Shown piece by piece: positions 36,967 through 46,194 of a stretch of 64,000 bases of DNA. The stretch's first letter is position 1. Each line of letters starts with the position of its first letter. The translations under genes and the position numbers were made by a program. The stretch is from CAVTWS01 sp963738445 (lineage in GTDB: Bacteria; Actinomycetota; Acidimicrobiia; Acidimicrobiales; SHLQ01). Under the pieces are notes generated by a model. That model worked only from the letters and a program-made list of their open reading frames with translations. It ran no database searches and was not told the DNA's origin. The stretch lies in contig CAVTWS010000024.1 in NCBI GenBank assembly GCA_963738445.1, forward strand, positions 186,001 to 250,000. Direction: 5' to 3'.

Positions 36967-39165
36967 ATGGAACCGGGGGGTTCGGGGTTCACCAACCTGG
37001 CAGAGACGGTCCTGGCGGGCGAAGAAGCCCGGCAGGTCGAGGAGACCGCGGCCCGGGAACGGGTGATCTTTCCCGATGACCTCCTGCCTGGAGTCGGTTC
37101 GGCCCCGATGTCGCTTCGTGAGGGCCTGGCGACGGGCGGGGCGGCGATGTTCATCGTCCTCACCCTGCTCAACAGCCTCGATGAGCTCGCCGAAGCGACG
37201 CTCTCGGTGCTGGCGCCGGACATCCGCGACACGTTCGGGATCAGCGACGGCGCCATCGTGTTCATCGCCACGGCGGCCAACATGTTCTTCGTGCTCGGCG
37301 CCGTGCCGATGGGCTGGCTGGCCGACCGGATCCGGCGAGTCCCGCTGGTCGGCTTCGCCAGCCTGGCGTTCGGCTTGTTCCTCGTGCTCTGCGGTCTGGC
37401 CGTCAATGCCTTCATGCTGTTCTGGGCCCGGTTCTTCGCCGGGATCGCCAAGGCCAACACCATCCCGGTGCACGGCTCGCTGCTCGCCGACACCTACCCC
37501 ATTCCGGTGCGGGCCCGGATGTCGGCGCTCAACGACATGGTCGGCCGGGGCATCGGCGTGGCGAGCCCCGTCCTGGTCGCCGGGATCGCGGCCGCGGCCG
37601 GAGGCGTCGACGGCTGGCGCATCACCTACATCGTCCTGTCGATCCCTGTCGCAGTGGTGGGGTTCTTCGTCTTCCGTCTTCGGGAGCCGCCGCGCGGTCA
37701 GTGGGAGCAGCAGGACGTCCTCGGCGAGTCGCTCGACGAGGTGGACCCGGCGCCGATCACCATGGAGGCGGCGTTCGCCCGACTGAACCGCATCCGCACG
37801 ATCCGTCAGGTCATGGTCGCCTTCTCGGCCATGGGGTTCAGCCTGTTCAGCAACACGGTTCTGGCCAACCTGTACCTGGAGGACGAGTTCGGCCTCAGCG
37901 CGCTCGAACGTGGGACCGCCGAGAGTGCGGGCGGCATCGTCGCCATGGTGGCGTTGCCGTTCGTCGGCCGGCGGTTCGACCAGCTGTACCGGCGCGACCC
38001 CGCCCGGGCGTTGGCGTTGATCGGCGCGTTCCTCCTGCCGACGGCCCTGTTCACCCCCATCCAGTTCCTGATGCCCAACGTGGTCCTCTTCGTCATCATG
38101 TGGGTCCCGTCGCTCGTGCTCACCTACAGCGCGTTCGCCATGGTGCGGCCGGTCATGCAGGCGGTGGTTCCGTATCGCCTGCGGGGTCTCGGTGCGGCCT
38201 ACTCGACCATGTACATCTTCTTCTTCGGCGGGATCGGCGGCGCGTTGTTGTCGTCGTTGTTCGTCGAGGCCTGGGGGCCGCGTACCGCGGTGATCGCCAT
38301 CGGCGTGCCCTCGACCCTCGTCGGTGGACTCATCCTCATGAACGGCGCCCGGTACATCCGTGGCGACCTGTCGCTCGTGGTCGAGGAACTGCTCGAGGAG
38401 CAGGAGGAACAGGTCCGTCGGCGGGCCGCGCCGTCCGAACGTCCGCTTCTCCAGCTGGCCCACATCGACTTCTCCTACGGCCCGGTCCAGGTCCTGTTCG
38501 ACATCGATCTCGAGGTTCGTCGCGGCGAGACCCTCGCGTTGCTCGGAACGAACGGCGCGGGCAAGTCCACGTTGCTCCGCGTCGTCAGCGGCCTCGCCGT
38601 GCCCGAGCGGGGCGTCGTCCGGTTCGACGGCCGCACCATCACCTACTCGTCGCCCGAACAACGCACGACGATGGGGATCCGTCAGCTCCCGGGCGGCAAG
38701 GGAGTGTTCCCGGCCTTGACGGTCGAACAGAACCTCGTCGTCGGGACCGACCGCCGGGGGCGCCCCCGGGCCGAGGTGGCGGCGGCGATCGGGCGATCGC
38801 TGGAGCTCTTCCCCGGATTGGCCTCGCGCCTCGATCAACCAGCGGGCTCGTTGTCGGGGGGCCAGCAGCAGATGTTGGCGCTGGCCCGGGTGCTCCAGCA
38901 CGACCCCGAGTTGCTGATCATCGACGAGCTCTCGCTCGGTCTGGCGCCGGTGATCGTGCAGGAGCTCCTCGGCGTGGTCGAGCGCCTGTCGGAATCGGGG
39001 ACGACGATGATCATCGTCGAGCAGTCGTTGAACGTGGCGCTGGCCGTCGCCGAACGCGCGGTCTTTCTCGAGAAGGGCCAGGTTCGGTTCGAGGGTCCGG
39101 CCGCCGAGCTGCGCCACCGCGACGACCTCGCCCGGGCGGTGTTCTTCGGAGCCGAAGGCGGGTGA
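36967..39165 (+). CDS. Fusion of an MFS transporter and a LivF-like ABC ATPase
   Basis: The first 470 or so residues are an MFS transporter with about twelve membrane helices and the loop motif GWLADRIRRVPL. After an acidic EELLEEQEEQ linker, about residues 490-732 form a complete ABC ATPase of the LivF class: Walker A GTNGAGKST, Q-loop region RQLPGGKGVFPALTVEQ, signature LSGGQQQML, Walker B LLIIDELSLGLAP (Leu replaces the usual Pro) and IIVEQSLNVAL. The joined protein has about 732 residues in one uninterrupted frame. It overlaps the next gene by 4 bp (GTGA), so both products are made together. The substrate is unknown. Confidence 0.88.
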   Translation: MEPGGSGFTNLAETVLAGEEARQVEETAARERVIFPDDLLPGVGSAPMSLREGLATGGAAMFIVLTLLNSLDELAEATLSVLAPDIRDTFGISDGAIVFIATAANMFFVLGAVPMGWLADRIRRVPLVGFASLAFGLFLVLCGLAVNAFMLFWARFFAGIAKANTIPVHGSLLADTYPIPVRARMSALNDMVGRGIGVASPVLVAGIAAAAGGVDGWRITYIVLSIPVAVVGFFVFRLREPPRGQWEQQDVLGESLDEVDPAPITMEAAFARLNRIRTIRQVMVAFSAMGFSLFSNTVLANLYLEDEFGLSALERGTAESAGGIVAMVALPFVGRRFDQLYRRDPARALALIGAFLLPTALFTPIQFLMPNVVLFVIMWVPSLVLTYSAFAMVRPVMQAVVPYRLRGLGAAYSTMYIFFFGGIGGALLSSLFVEAWGPRTAVIAIGVPSTLVGGLILMNGARYIRGDLSLVVEELLEEQEEQVRRRAAPSERPLLQLAHIDFSYGPVQVLFDIDLEVRRGETLALLGTNGAGKSTLLRVVSGLAVPERGVVRFDGRTITYSSPEQRTTMGIRQLPGGKGVFPALTVEQNLVVGTDRRGRPRAEVAAAIGRSLELFPGLASRLDQPAGSLSGGQQQMLALARVLQHDPELLIIDELSLGLAPVIVQELLGVVERLSESGTTMIIVEQSLNVALAVAERAVFLEKGQVRFEGPAAELRHRDDLARAVFFGAEGG

Positions 39166-41996
39166 TCACCGCGACGTGGATCACCTGGAACCTGGTGTGG
39201 ACGGGCGCGGTCAACGGTCTCGTCACCGGCCTCCTGGCCCTCGGTCTCGTCCTCGTGTACCGGTCGACCCGGGTCATCAACTTCGCGGTCGCCGACCTCG
39301 GTCTGCCGGCCAGCTTCCTGTTCGCCCTCTGCGTGCTCAACTACGGCTGGCCGTACTGGGTGGCGCTTCCGGCGATCCTCGTCGTGGGGGCGGCGTGGGG
39401 CGCGATCATCGAGGTCGCGGTGATCCGGCGCCTGTTCCACGCCCCGCGGGTGATCGTGCTCGTGGCCACGGTGGGGGTCGCCCAGTTGGGGCAGGCCATC
39501 ACGTTCGCCTATCCGGACATCAACGGTGGGGTCTCGAAGCCGTTCCCCACCGCGCTGGCCGGTCGGTGGGAACCGTTCCTGGACATCGTCGTCACGGGCC
39601 CGCAGGTGGTGGTGCTCGTCGCGGTGCCGTGTTTGGCGGCGGCCCTGGGCTGGACCATGAACCGCACCCGGTTCGGCCGTCACGTGCAAGCGGTGGCCAG
39701 CAACGCCGACCTGGCCCGGCTGTCCGGCGTCAGCCCGAAGGCCGTGGCGTCGGGCGTGTGGGTGATCGCGGGCGTGCTGGCGACGACCTCGTCCGTACTG
39801 CTGCTCTCGCTCGGGACGAGCACCGCCGGGCTGGAGCAGGGTCAGGCGTCGGCGGGACCGGGCACGTTGCTGCGCGCCCTCACCGCGGCGCTGATGGCAC
39901 GGATGACGTCGTTCCCACGAGCGGTGCTGGCCGGCCTGGCGATCGGTGTCGGGGAGGCGGTCATCCGCTACAACCGCCCCACCGAGACGGGGCTCTCCGA
40001 GTTCGTGATGTTCGTCGTGGTGCTCGCCGCGGTGGCGATCGTGGCCCGGCGAGCTGAGGGTGGGGGCGAGAGTTTCACGTTCGCACCGCGGGCGGAGGCC
40101 GTACCCGAGGCCCTCCGGACGACCTGGTGGGCCGGGCGGCTGCCCCGCCTGGTGGCCGTGGTCGCCGTGGCGGTCGCGGCGGTCCTGCCGTTGGTGTTCA
40201 CCGAGGCCAGCCGCCAGTTCAACTACTCGACGGTGCTGGCGTTCGCGGTGTGCGCCATGTCGGTGACGATGCTCACCGGGTGGGCCGGGCAGCTGTCGCT
40301 CGCCCAGATGGGATTCGCCGGCCTCGGAGCGTTCTCGGCGGCGTCCATCCGCAACGGTGTCGGCTGGCCCTTCGTCGTGTGCCTCCTCGCGGGAGCGGTG
40401 ATCGCGGCGGGCGCCGCGTTCGTGATCGGGCTCGGGGCGCTGCGGGTGCGGGGTCTCCTCCTGTCGGTGAGCACCTTGGCCTTCGCGGTGGCCGCCTCGC
40501 AGTACCTGTTCCGACGGCCCTTCCTCTCGGGGAGCGAGTCGTCGTCGGTGCCGTTCCATCGGGGGCACCTCGGTCCGATCGATCTGGCCGACCGTCAACG
40601 GAACTACTACTGGTTCTGCCTGGTGGTTCTCGTGCTGGTGACACTGCTGGCCGCCCGGATCCGTCACTCCGGCGTCGGGCGCACCGTGGTCGCCGTGCGG
40701 GAGAACGAGCGCGCAGCAGCCGCCATGACGGTCGAACCGATCCGGACCAAGCTGCTCACGTTCACCCTCGCCGGGTTCGTGGCCGGGCTCGGTGGCGGGC
40801 TCCTCGGTGGCGTGGCCGCCCAGGTACCGCTGTCGGAGCGCTTCTTCCTGCCCGCTGATTCCCTGCGCCTCGTTGCCATGACGGTGATCGGGGGCCTGGG
40901 CACGCTGGCCGGCCCGATCATCGGCGCGGCCTGGGTGGTGGGTCTGCCGTTCCTCTTCCCGGACAACGAGCTGGTGCCTCTGTTCACATCGAGCCTCGGC
41001 CTGCTGATCCTGCTGCTCTACCTCCCCGGAGGATTCGTGCAGATCGGTCAGATCATCCGGCGGGGTGTGTTCCGACGAGCCTTGGCCCGACGACCAGCGG
41101 CGGAGTCCAAGCAGTCCACGTCGGCGCCGGCCGCGATCCGGGAGCACCGGGCGACCTCGGCGCCACCAGGGTCCTCACCTCCGGCGTCCGCCCCGGCCGC
41201 CGTGCTGCGCACCCGGTCCTTGACCGTGCGGTTCGGCGGGTTGATCGCCGTGGACTCCGTCGACCTCGCCGTCGAGCCCGGCCAGATCGTGGGCCTCATC
41301 GGGACGAACGGCGCCGGCAAGTCGACGGTGCTGAACGCGATCGGCGGGTTCCTCCCGGCGACCGGTCGAGTGGAGCTCCTCGGTCGGGACGTGTCGTCCC
41401 TCCGGGCGTCGGCCCGCGCTCGGCGCGGCCTGGGCCGCACGTTCCAGTCCGCCACCTTGTTCCCGGAGCTGACCGTTCGCGAGACGGTGTACGTCGCCCT
41501 CGAAGCTCGACGCCGCACCACGCTCCTCACCACGGTGCTCTCCTTGCCGCACGCCCGGCGGGCCGAGCGATCATCCCGCCAGGACGCGGCCGAGATCATC
41601 GACTTCCTCGGGCTCGGCCGTTATGCCGACCGCTTCGTCGCCGAGTTGTCGACGGGGACCCGTCGCATCGTGGAGCTGGCCACCGTCGTCGCCGTCGCCC
41701 CGCGGGTCATCTGCCTGGACGAACCCACGGCCGGCGTGGCCCAACGAGAGGCCGAGGCCTTCGGACCGCTGATCTCGCAGTTACGCCGCGAGCTCGGTGC
41801 ATCGTTGATCATCGTCGAGCACGACATGCCCCTGATCATGTCGATCAGCGATCACGTGATCTGCCTCGAGGCTGGGCATGTCATCGCCGAGGGCACACCG
41901 GCGGCGGTGCGGACAGACCCTCACGTCGTGGCCTCCTATCTCGGCACTGACGAGCGGGCGATCGATCGCAGCGATGCCGTGGCCCCGACCGGTTGA
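39162..41996 (+). CDS. Fused LivH-LivM permeases and LivG-like ATPase
   Basis: The 944-residue protein joins three Liv parts in order. LivH-like permease at about residues 10-290 (GLLALGLVLVYRSTRVINFA). LivM-like permease at about 320-630 (MLTGWAGQLSLAQMGFAGLGA, then GGLGTLAGPIIGA). After a Ser/Ala/Pro linker, a LivG-like ATPase at about 685-930 with GTNGAGKST, ELSTGTRR in place of the usual LSYGQQRR signature, and CLDEPTAGVA. The GTG start overlaps the previous gene by 4 bp. With the LivF domain in that protein, a complete branched-chain-amino-acid-type importer is coded by two chains. Confidence 0.88.
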   Translation: MITATWITWNLVWTGAVNGLVTGLLALGLVLVYRSTRVINFAVADLGLPASFLFALCVLNYGWPYWVALPAILVVGAAWGAIIEVAVIRRLFHAPRVIVLVATVGVAQLGQAITFAYPDINGGVSKPFPTALAGRWEPFLDIVVTGPQVVVLVAVPCLAAALGWTMNRTRFGRHVQAVASNADLARLSGVSPKAVASGVWVIAGVLATTSSVLLLSLGTSTAGLEQGQASAGPGTLLRALTAALMARMTSFPRAVLAGLAIGVGEAVIRYNRPTETGLSEFVMFVVVLAAVAIVARRAEGGGESFTFAPRAEAVPEALRTTWWAGRLPRLVAVVAVAVAAVLPLVFTEASRQFNYSTVLAFAVCAMSVTMLTGWAGQLSLAQMGFAGLGAFSAASIRNGVGWPFVVCLLAGAVIAAGAAFVIGLGALRVRGLLLSVSTLAFAVAASQYLFRRPFLSGSESSSVPFHRGHLGPIDLADRQRNYYWFCLVVLVLVTLLAARIRHSGVGRTVVAVRENERAAAAMTVEPIRTKLLTFTLAGFVAGLGGGLLGGVAAQVPLSERFFLPADSLRLVAMTVIGGLGTLAGPIIGAAWVVGLPFLFPDNELVPLFTSSLGLLILLLYLPGGFVQIGQIIRRGVFRRALARRPAAESKQSTSAPAAIREHRATSAPPGSSPPASAPAAVLRTRSLTVRFGGLIAVDSVDLAVEPGQIVGLIGTNGAGKSTVLNAIGGFLPATGRVELLGRDVSSLRASARARRGLGRTFQSATLFPELTVRETVYVALEARRRTTLLTTVLSLPHARRAERSSRQDAAEIIDFLGLGRYADRFVAELSTGTRRIVELATVVAVAPRVICLDEPTAGVAQREAEAFGPLISQLRRELGASLIIVEHDMPLIMSISDHVICLEAGHVIAEGTPAAVRTDPHVVASYLGTDERAIDRSDAVAPTG

Positions 41997-42040
41997 GCGG
42001 AGTGGCGCCCGTCAACCGTGCCACGCGACCGGTCCGTTGA

Positions 42041-43471
42041 TCAAGGGGTGGCGTCGAGCAGCTCCGTGAGGCTTTCGAAGCCACCGTTGTCACCGACCGC
42101 CGACGAGAACTGCACCAGGCGGAACCCGTCCTCGGCGTCGAACTTGCCCGGGCCGAAGGACGCGAACGGGATGGCGTAGAGGTCGATGTCGCCGACGGAT
42201 TGGATGCCGGTGATCCACGACTCGTTGGTGAGCTCCGGGCCGGCCGCCGCCGCGCCCGCCACCAGGGTGGCGATCTGGTTGCACGCATCGCGGATCGCCC
42301 CGAACACGTTCGGCTCACCCTCGGCGAGCTGGGCCGGGTCGATGACCGGGATATCCGGGTGCCGCTCCTCCCAGTTCGCGATGCACGACTGCATGTTCTC
42401 CTCGGCGAACTGCTCCCCGTTGTCCTCACCGAGGCCCTCGAGCGAGATCGCGCCCTCGAACGGTGTCTGGTCCTCGCCGGCCTGGGCCTGGTCGAGCAGG
42501 GCCGCGGAGGCGTCGGCGTAGAACTGAACGTCGCCCCCGAACGACTGGTAGAAGAGCGGGATCCGTGACGGCGCCGTGAGCCCGGCCAGCACGATGGTGT
42601 CGACCCCCGACGACCGGAACCGTTCCGCGACTACCGCGGCTGCGGCGTCGATCTGGGTCGGGTCCGCACTCGACGTGTCGACCAGCCCGACTTCCGCGAC
42701 GTCGATGCCCGCCGCCTCGAGGGCCGGCACCACGGAGTTCTCGATCCGGTCCTGTTCCGATTGCGAGCCGAACACGGCCACGGTCGCGCCTTCGAGATCG
42801 CCGGTCTGCTGCAGGAGTGACAGCAAGCCGTCGAGCCGGCGGTCCGCCGTGATCCCAGGAGTGACGAGGAGCCCGCCGGCCGCCTCGATGCTGGCCTGGT
42901 TCAGCTCGAAACCGATGTGGACGGTCTCGTGATCACGGGTGATGCAGTCGATGATCGTCGTCAGGAAGCCCGGGATGACACCGAGCACCGCGAACACCTC
43001 GTCGTCCTCGGTGAACTGGATGCACGTGTCCATGCCCTCGGTATCGCCGACCGGGAAGTAGAGGTCGTACACAGCCTCGATCTGGCGACCGAGGATGCCG
43101 CCGTTCTCGTTCACCTCGTCGATGGCGGCTTGGTAGGCCAGCTCCAGGTCGCCGAAAGGTCGATCGATGAAACCGTTGTCGTACAACTGCTGGAAATCGA
43201 GCATGGCGACGCCGATCTTGATCGTGTCCGACGTGACACCGCGGAACGAGTCAGTGAGCTCGAGGTCGGTCGGCAACACGGTCGTCGTGGCGTCGGCGTC
43301 GCCGCCAGGAGCCGCGGTGGTCGTCGTGCCGGTCGGAGCCTCGGTGGTGTCGGTCGCTTCGGTGGTATCGGGAACCGGTTGGTCCGACGAGACGGAATCG
43401 TCGTCGTCGCCGCATGCGGCCGCAACCAGCGCCAGGCTCAGGATCAGCGCCAGAAATCGTACGTTCTTCAT
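42041..43471 (-). CDS. LivK-like ABC transporter substrate-binding lipoprotein
   Basis: The N-terminal signal ends in the lipobox LVAAAC followed by an Asp-rich and Thr-rich linker of about 60 residues. The 476-residue precursor then has a type I periplasmic-binding fold of the branched-chain amino acid group: IKIGVAMLDFQQLYDNGF, AAIDEVNENGGILGRQIE, ATVAVFGSQSEQD. It converges on the LivHMG fusion gene from the other strand with a 44-bp gap, so it is the likely ligand receptor for that importer although it is not in the same operon. The ATG at 43471 has a GGGGGG stretch upstream. Confidence 0.88.
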   Translation of the reverse strand: MKNVRFLALILSLALVAAACGDDDDSVSSDQPVPDTTEATDTTEAPTGTTTTAAPGGDADATTTVLPTDLELTDSFRGVTSDTIKIGVAMLDFQQLYDNGFIDRPFGDLELAYQAAIDEVNENGGILGRQIEAVYDLYFPVGDTEGMDTCIQFTEDDEVFAVLGVIPGFLTTIIDCITRDHETVHIGFELNQASIEAAGGLLVTPGITADRRLDGLLSLLQQTGDLEGATVAVFGSQSEQDRIENSVVPALEAAGIDVAEVGLVDTSSADPTQIDAAAAVVAERFRSSGVDTIVLAGLTAPSRIPLFYQSFGGDVQFYADASAALLDQAQAGEDQTPFEGAISLEGLGEDNGEQFAEENMQSCIANWEERHPDIPVIDPAQLAEGEPNVFGAIRDACNQIATLVAGAAAAGPELTNESWITGIQSVGDIDLYAIPFASFGPGKFDAEDGFRLVQFSSAVGDNGGFESLTELLDATP

Positions 43472-43535
43472 GTTCAACCCCCCGGTTGGTACCAGTTTTC
43501 CTATCACGTGGAGCCCGGGTCTGCTCGGGAACCGG

Positions 43536-44824
43536 TCAGGCCGGCGCAGAAGGCCGACGACCAGCGAGGATCGAGCGTTCAGAGCCGCCGTTCTCGCGGA
43601 GTCGACGGTCGAACTCGGCCAGCTGATCCGGGGAGAGGACCTGCGCCCAATGGGGATTGCTCCCGGCGGGTGGCATCAACTCGACGACGACGCAGCCCGC
43701 TCCGATCGCCGCCTCGATGGCACCGGCGTGCGAGCCGACCCGGACGTCGGTCGCCAACTCGGCGTGGCCACCCCCGAGCCGGGCGATCGCCGCGTGCACG
43801 TCGGCGTACGCCTGGGCGGGTTCATAACCCGTCGTCCGCCAACTGTCGTTCCCTACCAGACCTCGCTCCCCCAGGATCGAACGGTGGTGATCGAGGACTT
43901 CGATGGCCGACACGCTGTCCCAACCGATGGCGCCGGACAGCGTCACGAACGCGCTGCCACGGCGTGACCTCGCACACGGTCGACGTCTGGCTGAAGGCGA
44001 CATGCGCTTCTGACGACGTCTTCGCCGCCGCGACGTGCGCCTCCACGGTGTAGCCGGCCTCCCACCACTTGACCGCGTTGGCCGGCTCGGCGGCGTGCAC
44101 GGCCGCGAGCTGGAACACACCGTTCTCGCTCCATGACGTGGTCGCCCCCGAGCTCGTCACGACCGCCAGACTGGGGTGCTGGTCGTACGCTCGGGCCAGT
44201 AGACCGATGAACGATGCGTACGCCTGCCGGGTGACCTCGTGCCAGGGGGCGAGCATCGTTCGGGCCTGACCGAGATCCGGGCTCGTCGTGTTGGCGTGGC
44301 GCTCGATGACGACGGCGCCGGGGAAGCTCGAGGGCCCAAGGCGGCGGATACCAACCGAACAGGACGCGGGCCTTCACCCACCACCCACCCGCTTCGGCCT
44401 CGGCGAGGGCACGCTCGAGCGGGTTCCCGGGGGCCAGGACTCCCGGCTCCGTCTCCATCTCGTCCCATCTCACCTCGACCACCCAGCCGGAGATGCTGGC
44501 GGCGTGGTCCGGATAGTCCGACGGTCGGACGTTCCCTGCCTGGCTCTGCCACACGGCGATCCCGATCGCCTCCCGACCGCCGACGGTTGTTTCTGGTTCC
44601 GATCCTTCGGCGTCGACGGAACCCTCGTCGGGCAGGGCCGCGGGATCGTCGGGCACGACCGCGGGATCGTCGGCCGGCGGTGTCGTGCGGACGTCGGTTT
44701 CGCCCAGGCCGGTCGTCGATGTCGTCGAACTCGGGGAGTCGTCGCCGGAGCAGCCGGTGACGACCGTCGCGGCGAACCCCACCGTCGACCACAACGCCTC
44801 ACGACGCGACATCGATCTGGACAT
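43536..44824 (-). CDS. Tat-type lipoprotein, glycosidase-like TIM-barrel protein (two frameshifts)
   Basis: The start MSRSMSRREALW plus a hydrophobic core and VVTGC suggest a Tat-exported lipoprotein. A Thr/Pro/Asp-rich linker follows. The domain text (VAVWQ-type start, VVEVRWDEME, FGWYPPPWAL, TSSGATTSWSENG) resembles the (beta/alpha)8 scaffold of glycoside hydrolases, but I cannot name a family. One-base shifts near 44322 and 43963 split it; joined frames continue as GAVVIERHANTT and FVTLSGAIGWDSVSA. The ATG has GAGG upstream. It diverges from the DUF664 gene. Function is not established. Confidence 0.6.
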
Positions 44825-44963
44825 GAACCAACCTCGAGACCCGGTTGCCGCGCCTGCCCATGCTTGCGTGCCGGCGTGTCGAGAAGGTGTCGCCCCAGCA
44901 AGAACCAGAAGAACCACGTAGGCCCGCGACTTCCCGGGCCGGGTCGAGCGTCAACAATGGCGG

Positions 44964-45329
44964 ATGCCCATCGTCTTCCCTGAACCGACCGACCAGATCG
45001 AGGATCAGCGGGAGGTGCTGCTCGGCTACCTCGACTACTTCCGCTCCGTCGTCGCGGAGCGCATCTCCGGCCTCGGCGATGAACGTCTCCGCACCACGCT
45101 CGTCCCCTCGGGGTGGACACCGATCGAGCTCGCCAACCACCTCGTCGCCATGGAGCGGCGGTGGTTCGTCTGGGGTTTCGAAGGTCAGGACGTGGGCGAT
45201 CCGTGGGACGACAGCCGCGACGGTCGTTGGTACGCCGCCGAGGGCCTCACGGTCGAAGCGGTCGTGTCAGGGTTGTATCGGGGCGGCGATCGCACCCGCG
45301 AGCTCATCGACGGCCAGACCGGCGAGTAG
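44964..45329 (+). CDS. DinB/DUF664 family protein, short
   Basis: The 121-residue protein begins like DUF664/DinB four-helix proteins: REVLLGYLDYFRSVVAERISGL, then PSGWTPIELANHLVAMERRW with the metal-ligand His, and WYAAEGLTVEAVVSGLYRGG. Complete members are about 160-170 residues and bear another His late in the chain. This copy stops at GQTGE, so it appears truncated, possibly by an indel, just before the convergent VapC gene. No ribosome site is seen. Confidence 0.75.
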   Translation: MPIVFPEPTDQIEDQREVLLGYLDYFRSVVAERISGLGDERLRTTLVPSGWTPIELANHLVAMERRWFVWGFEGQDVGDPWDDSRDGRWYAAEGLTVEAVVSGLYRGGDRTRELIDGQTGE

Positions 45330-45335
45330 CGCCCC

Positions 45336-45734
45336 TCACGTGGCGGACCCGCCGTGCGCGACGAGGGAAGTGTGTCGAGCGAGGGTGGTGAAGTCCGCGT
45401 CGGCGTGCAGGACCGGTGCGTTCGACCGGATCGCGACCGCGCCGATCAGACAGTCGATGAGCTTCCGTACCGTCTCTCCGTTTCGCCGGCACGTCCGGTA
45501 GAGCGCGGCAGCGTGGTCGTAGTCGGCGGCGGTGATCGACACCATCGTGGCCCGAGCGAGCAGTCCGCGCAGCTGGGCGAGGTGCTGCTCGTCGCGGGCG
45601 CCGGCCAGAACCTCCATGCTGATCGCGTCGCAGATGGCGAGGTCCGCACCGAGGAGCTCATCGACGGTGTCGCAGACCTGGGATCCAGTGTCGCGCAGGA
45701 ACTCGATCCAAGCTGAGGTGTCGATGAGGATCAT
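45336..45734 (-). CDS. vapC: PIN-domain toxin, VapC type
   Basis: The 132-residue protein has the acidic PIN residues in order: MILIDTSAW (Asp5), MEVLAG (Glu), DCLIG (Asp) and ADADF (Asp). VapC proteins cleave specific RNAs, often initiator or other tRNAs. Its ATG overlaps the stop of the antitoxin gene by 4 bp (ATGA), the usual VapBC coupling. All catalytic positions are present, so it is probably active. Confidence 0.92.
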   Translation of the reverse strand: MILIDTSAWIEFLRDTGSQVCDTVDELLGADLAICDAISMEVLAGARDEQHLAQLRGLLARATMVSITAADYDHAAALYRTCRRNGETVRKLIDCLIGAVAIRSNAPVLHADADFTTLARHTSLVAHGGSAT

Positions 45735-45934
45735 CCGGCGCGACTTGCCCTCATCTGGTCGAGGTCACCCTCCCAGCCCGAGCCGCGAAGACGCCGAGCG
45801 TCATCGAGATCGAGCGGTTCTGCGGCGAGACGGCGCAAGGCCAAGTTGACGGCGTCGCGCTTGGAGGCCAGCTGGTACCGCTCCATCACGGCACGGCATG
45901 CCGCGTCGTCGAGATCGATGTTGGTGCGTGCCAT
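45731..45934 (-). CDS. vapB: VapB-type antitoxin
   Basis: The 67-residue protein has the VapB type II pattern MARTNIDLDDAACRAVMERY followed by KRDAVNLALRRLA, a ribbon-helix-helix N-terminus, and a C-terminal tail that would wrap the toxin. It neutralises the overlapping VapC product and should repress the operon. A TAGGGT -10 element ends 6 nt before the ATG, so the mRNA may be leaderless. Confidence 0.91.
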   Translation of the reverse strand: MARTNIDLDDAACRAVMERYQLASKRDAVNLALRRLAAEPLDLDDARRLRGSGWEGDLDQMRASRAG

Positions 45935-45940
45935 ACACCA

Positions 45941-45946
45941 ACCCTA
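45941..45946 (-). promoter_or_regulatory. Putative -10 element TAGGGT (minus strand) of vapBC
   Basis: TAGGGT on the minus strand ends 6 nt before the vapB ATG at 45934. The flanking TGTGTAGGG and TTGGTGTATG look like a short direct repeat that could bind VapB. Confidence 0.5.
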
Positions 45947-46001
45947 CACATAGCGGGCGGGGCATCGACTCACCCCGGGCCTTCACTGCGGCCCGCTCCG
46001 A

Positions 46002-46007
46002 TACGCT
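46002..46007 (+). promoter_or_regulatory. Putative -10 element TACGCT for the small ORF-nucleotidyltransferase pair
   Basis: TACGCT ends 7 nt before the GTG at 46015. The 80-bp interval between this gene and vapB thus holds two divergent promoters. Confidence 0.45.
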
Positions 46008-46014
46008 CGACGAC

Positions 46015-46194
46015 GTGGCCCCCCGGTGGATGGAACCGCAGGACGAACAGCCCCGGCCGCTCTCGCCTGTCGAGCGTGGCGAGCGGCTCGTCGACCTGCT
46101 CGAGCTCGCCGATGCACTCCCCCCCGTCGCCCGCAGCCGTGCCGTGCCACCCACGTTCCAGCAACTCATCCATGGCCTCGCCCAGAACCACTGA
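46015..46194 (+). CDS. Small protein upstream of and overlapping a nucleotidyltransferase
   Basis: I do not recognise this 59-residue protein. It reads like a short helical adapter: a Pro/Arg-rich start, then ERGERLVDLLELADALP and TFQQLIHGLAQ. Its end overlaps the next gene by 23 bp in another frame, which implies coupled expression. By position it could be the antitoxin or partner of the nucleotidyltransferase, but this is inference only. A start at ATG 46030 is also possible. Confidence 0.5.
   Translation: MAPRWMEPQDEQPRPLSPVERGERLVDLLELADALPPVARSRAVPPTFQQLIHGLAQNH

Noticed and set aside
36955..41147. Long antisense open frames of 720 and 770 codons opposite the transport genes
   Set aside because: Their composition (His/Arg/Glu/Gly-rich, no domain motifs) is that of antisense frames in GC-rich genes; the forward genes have clear family motifs.
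37701..41996. A 1431-codon open frame spanning the MFS-LivF gene and the LivHMG gene
   Set aside because: Only its last 944 codons are the LivHMG protein. The first part is an Arg/Gly-rich out-of-frame reading of the MFS-LivF gene, typical of very GC-rich DNA.
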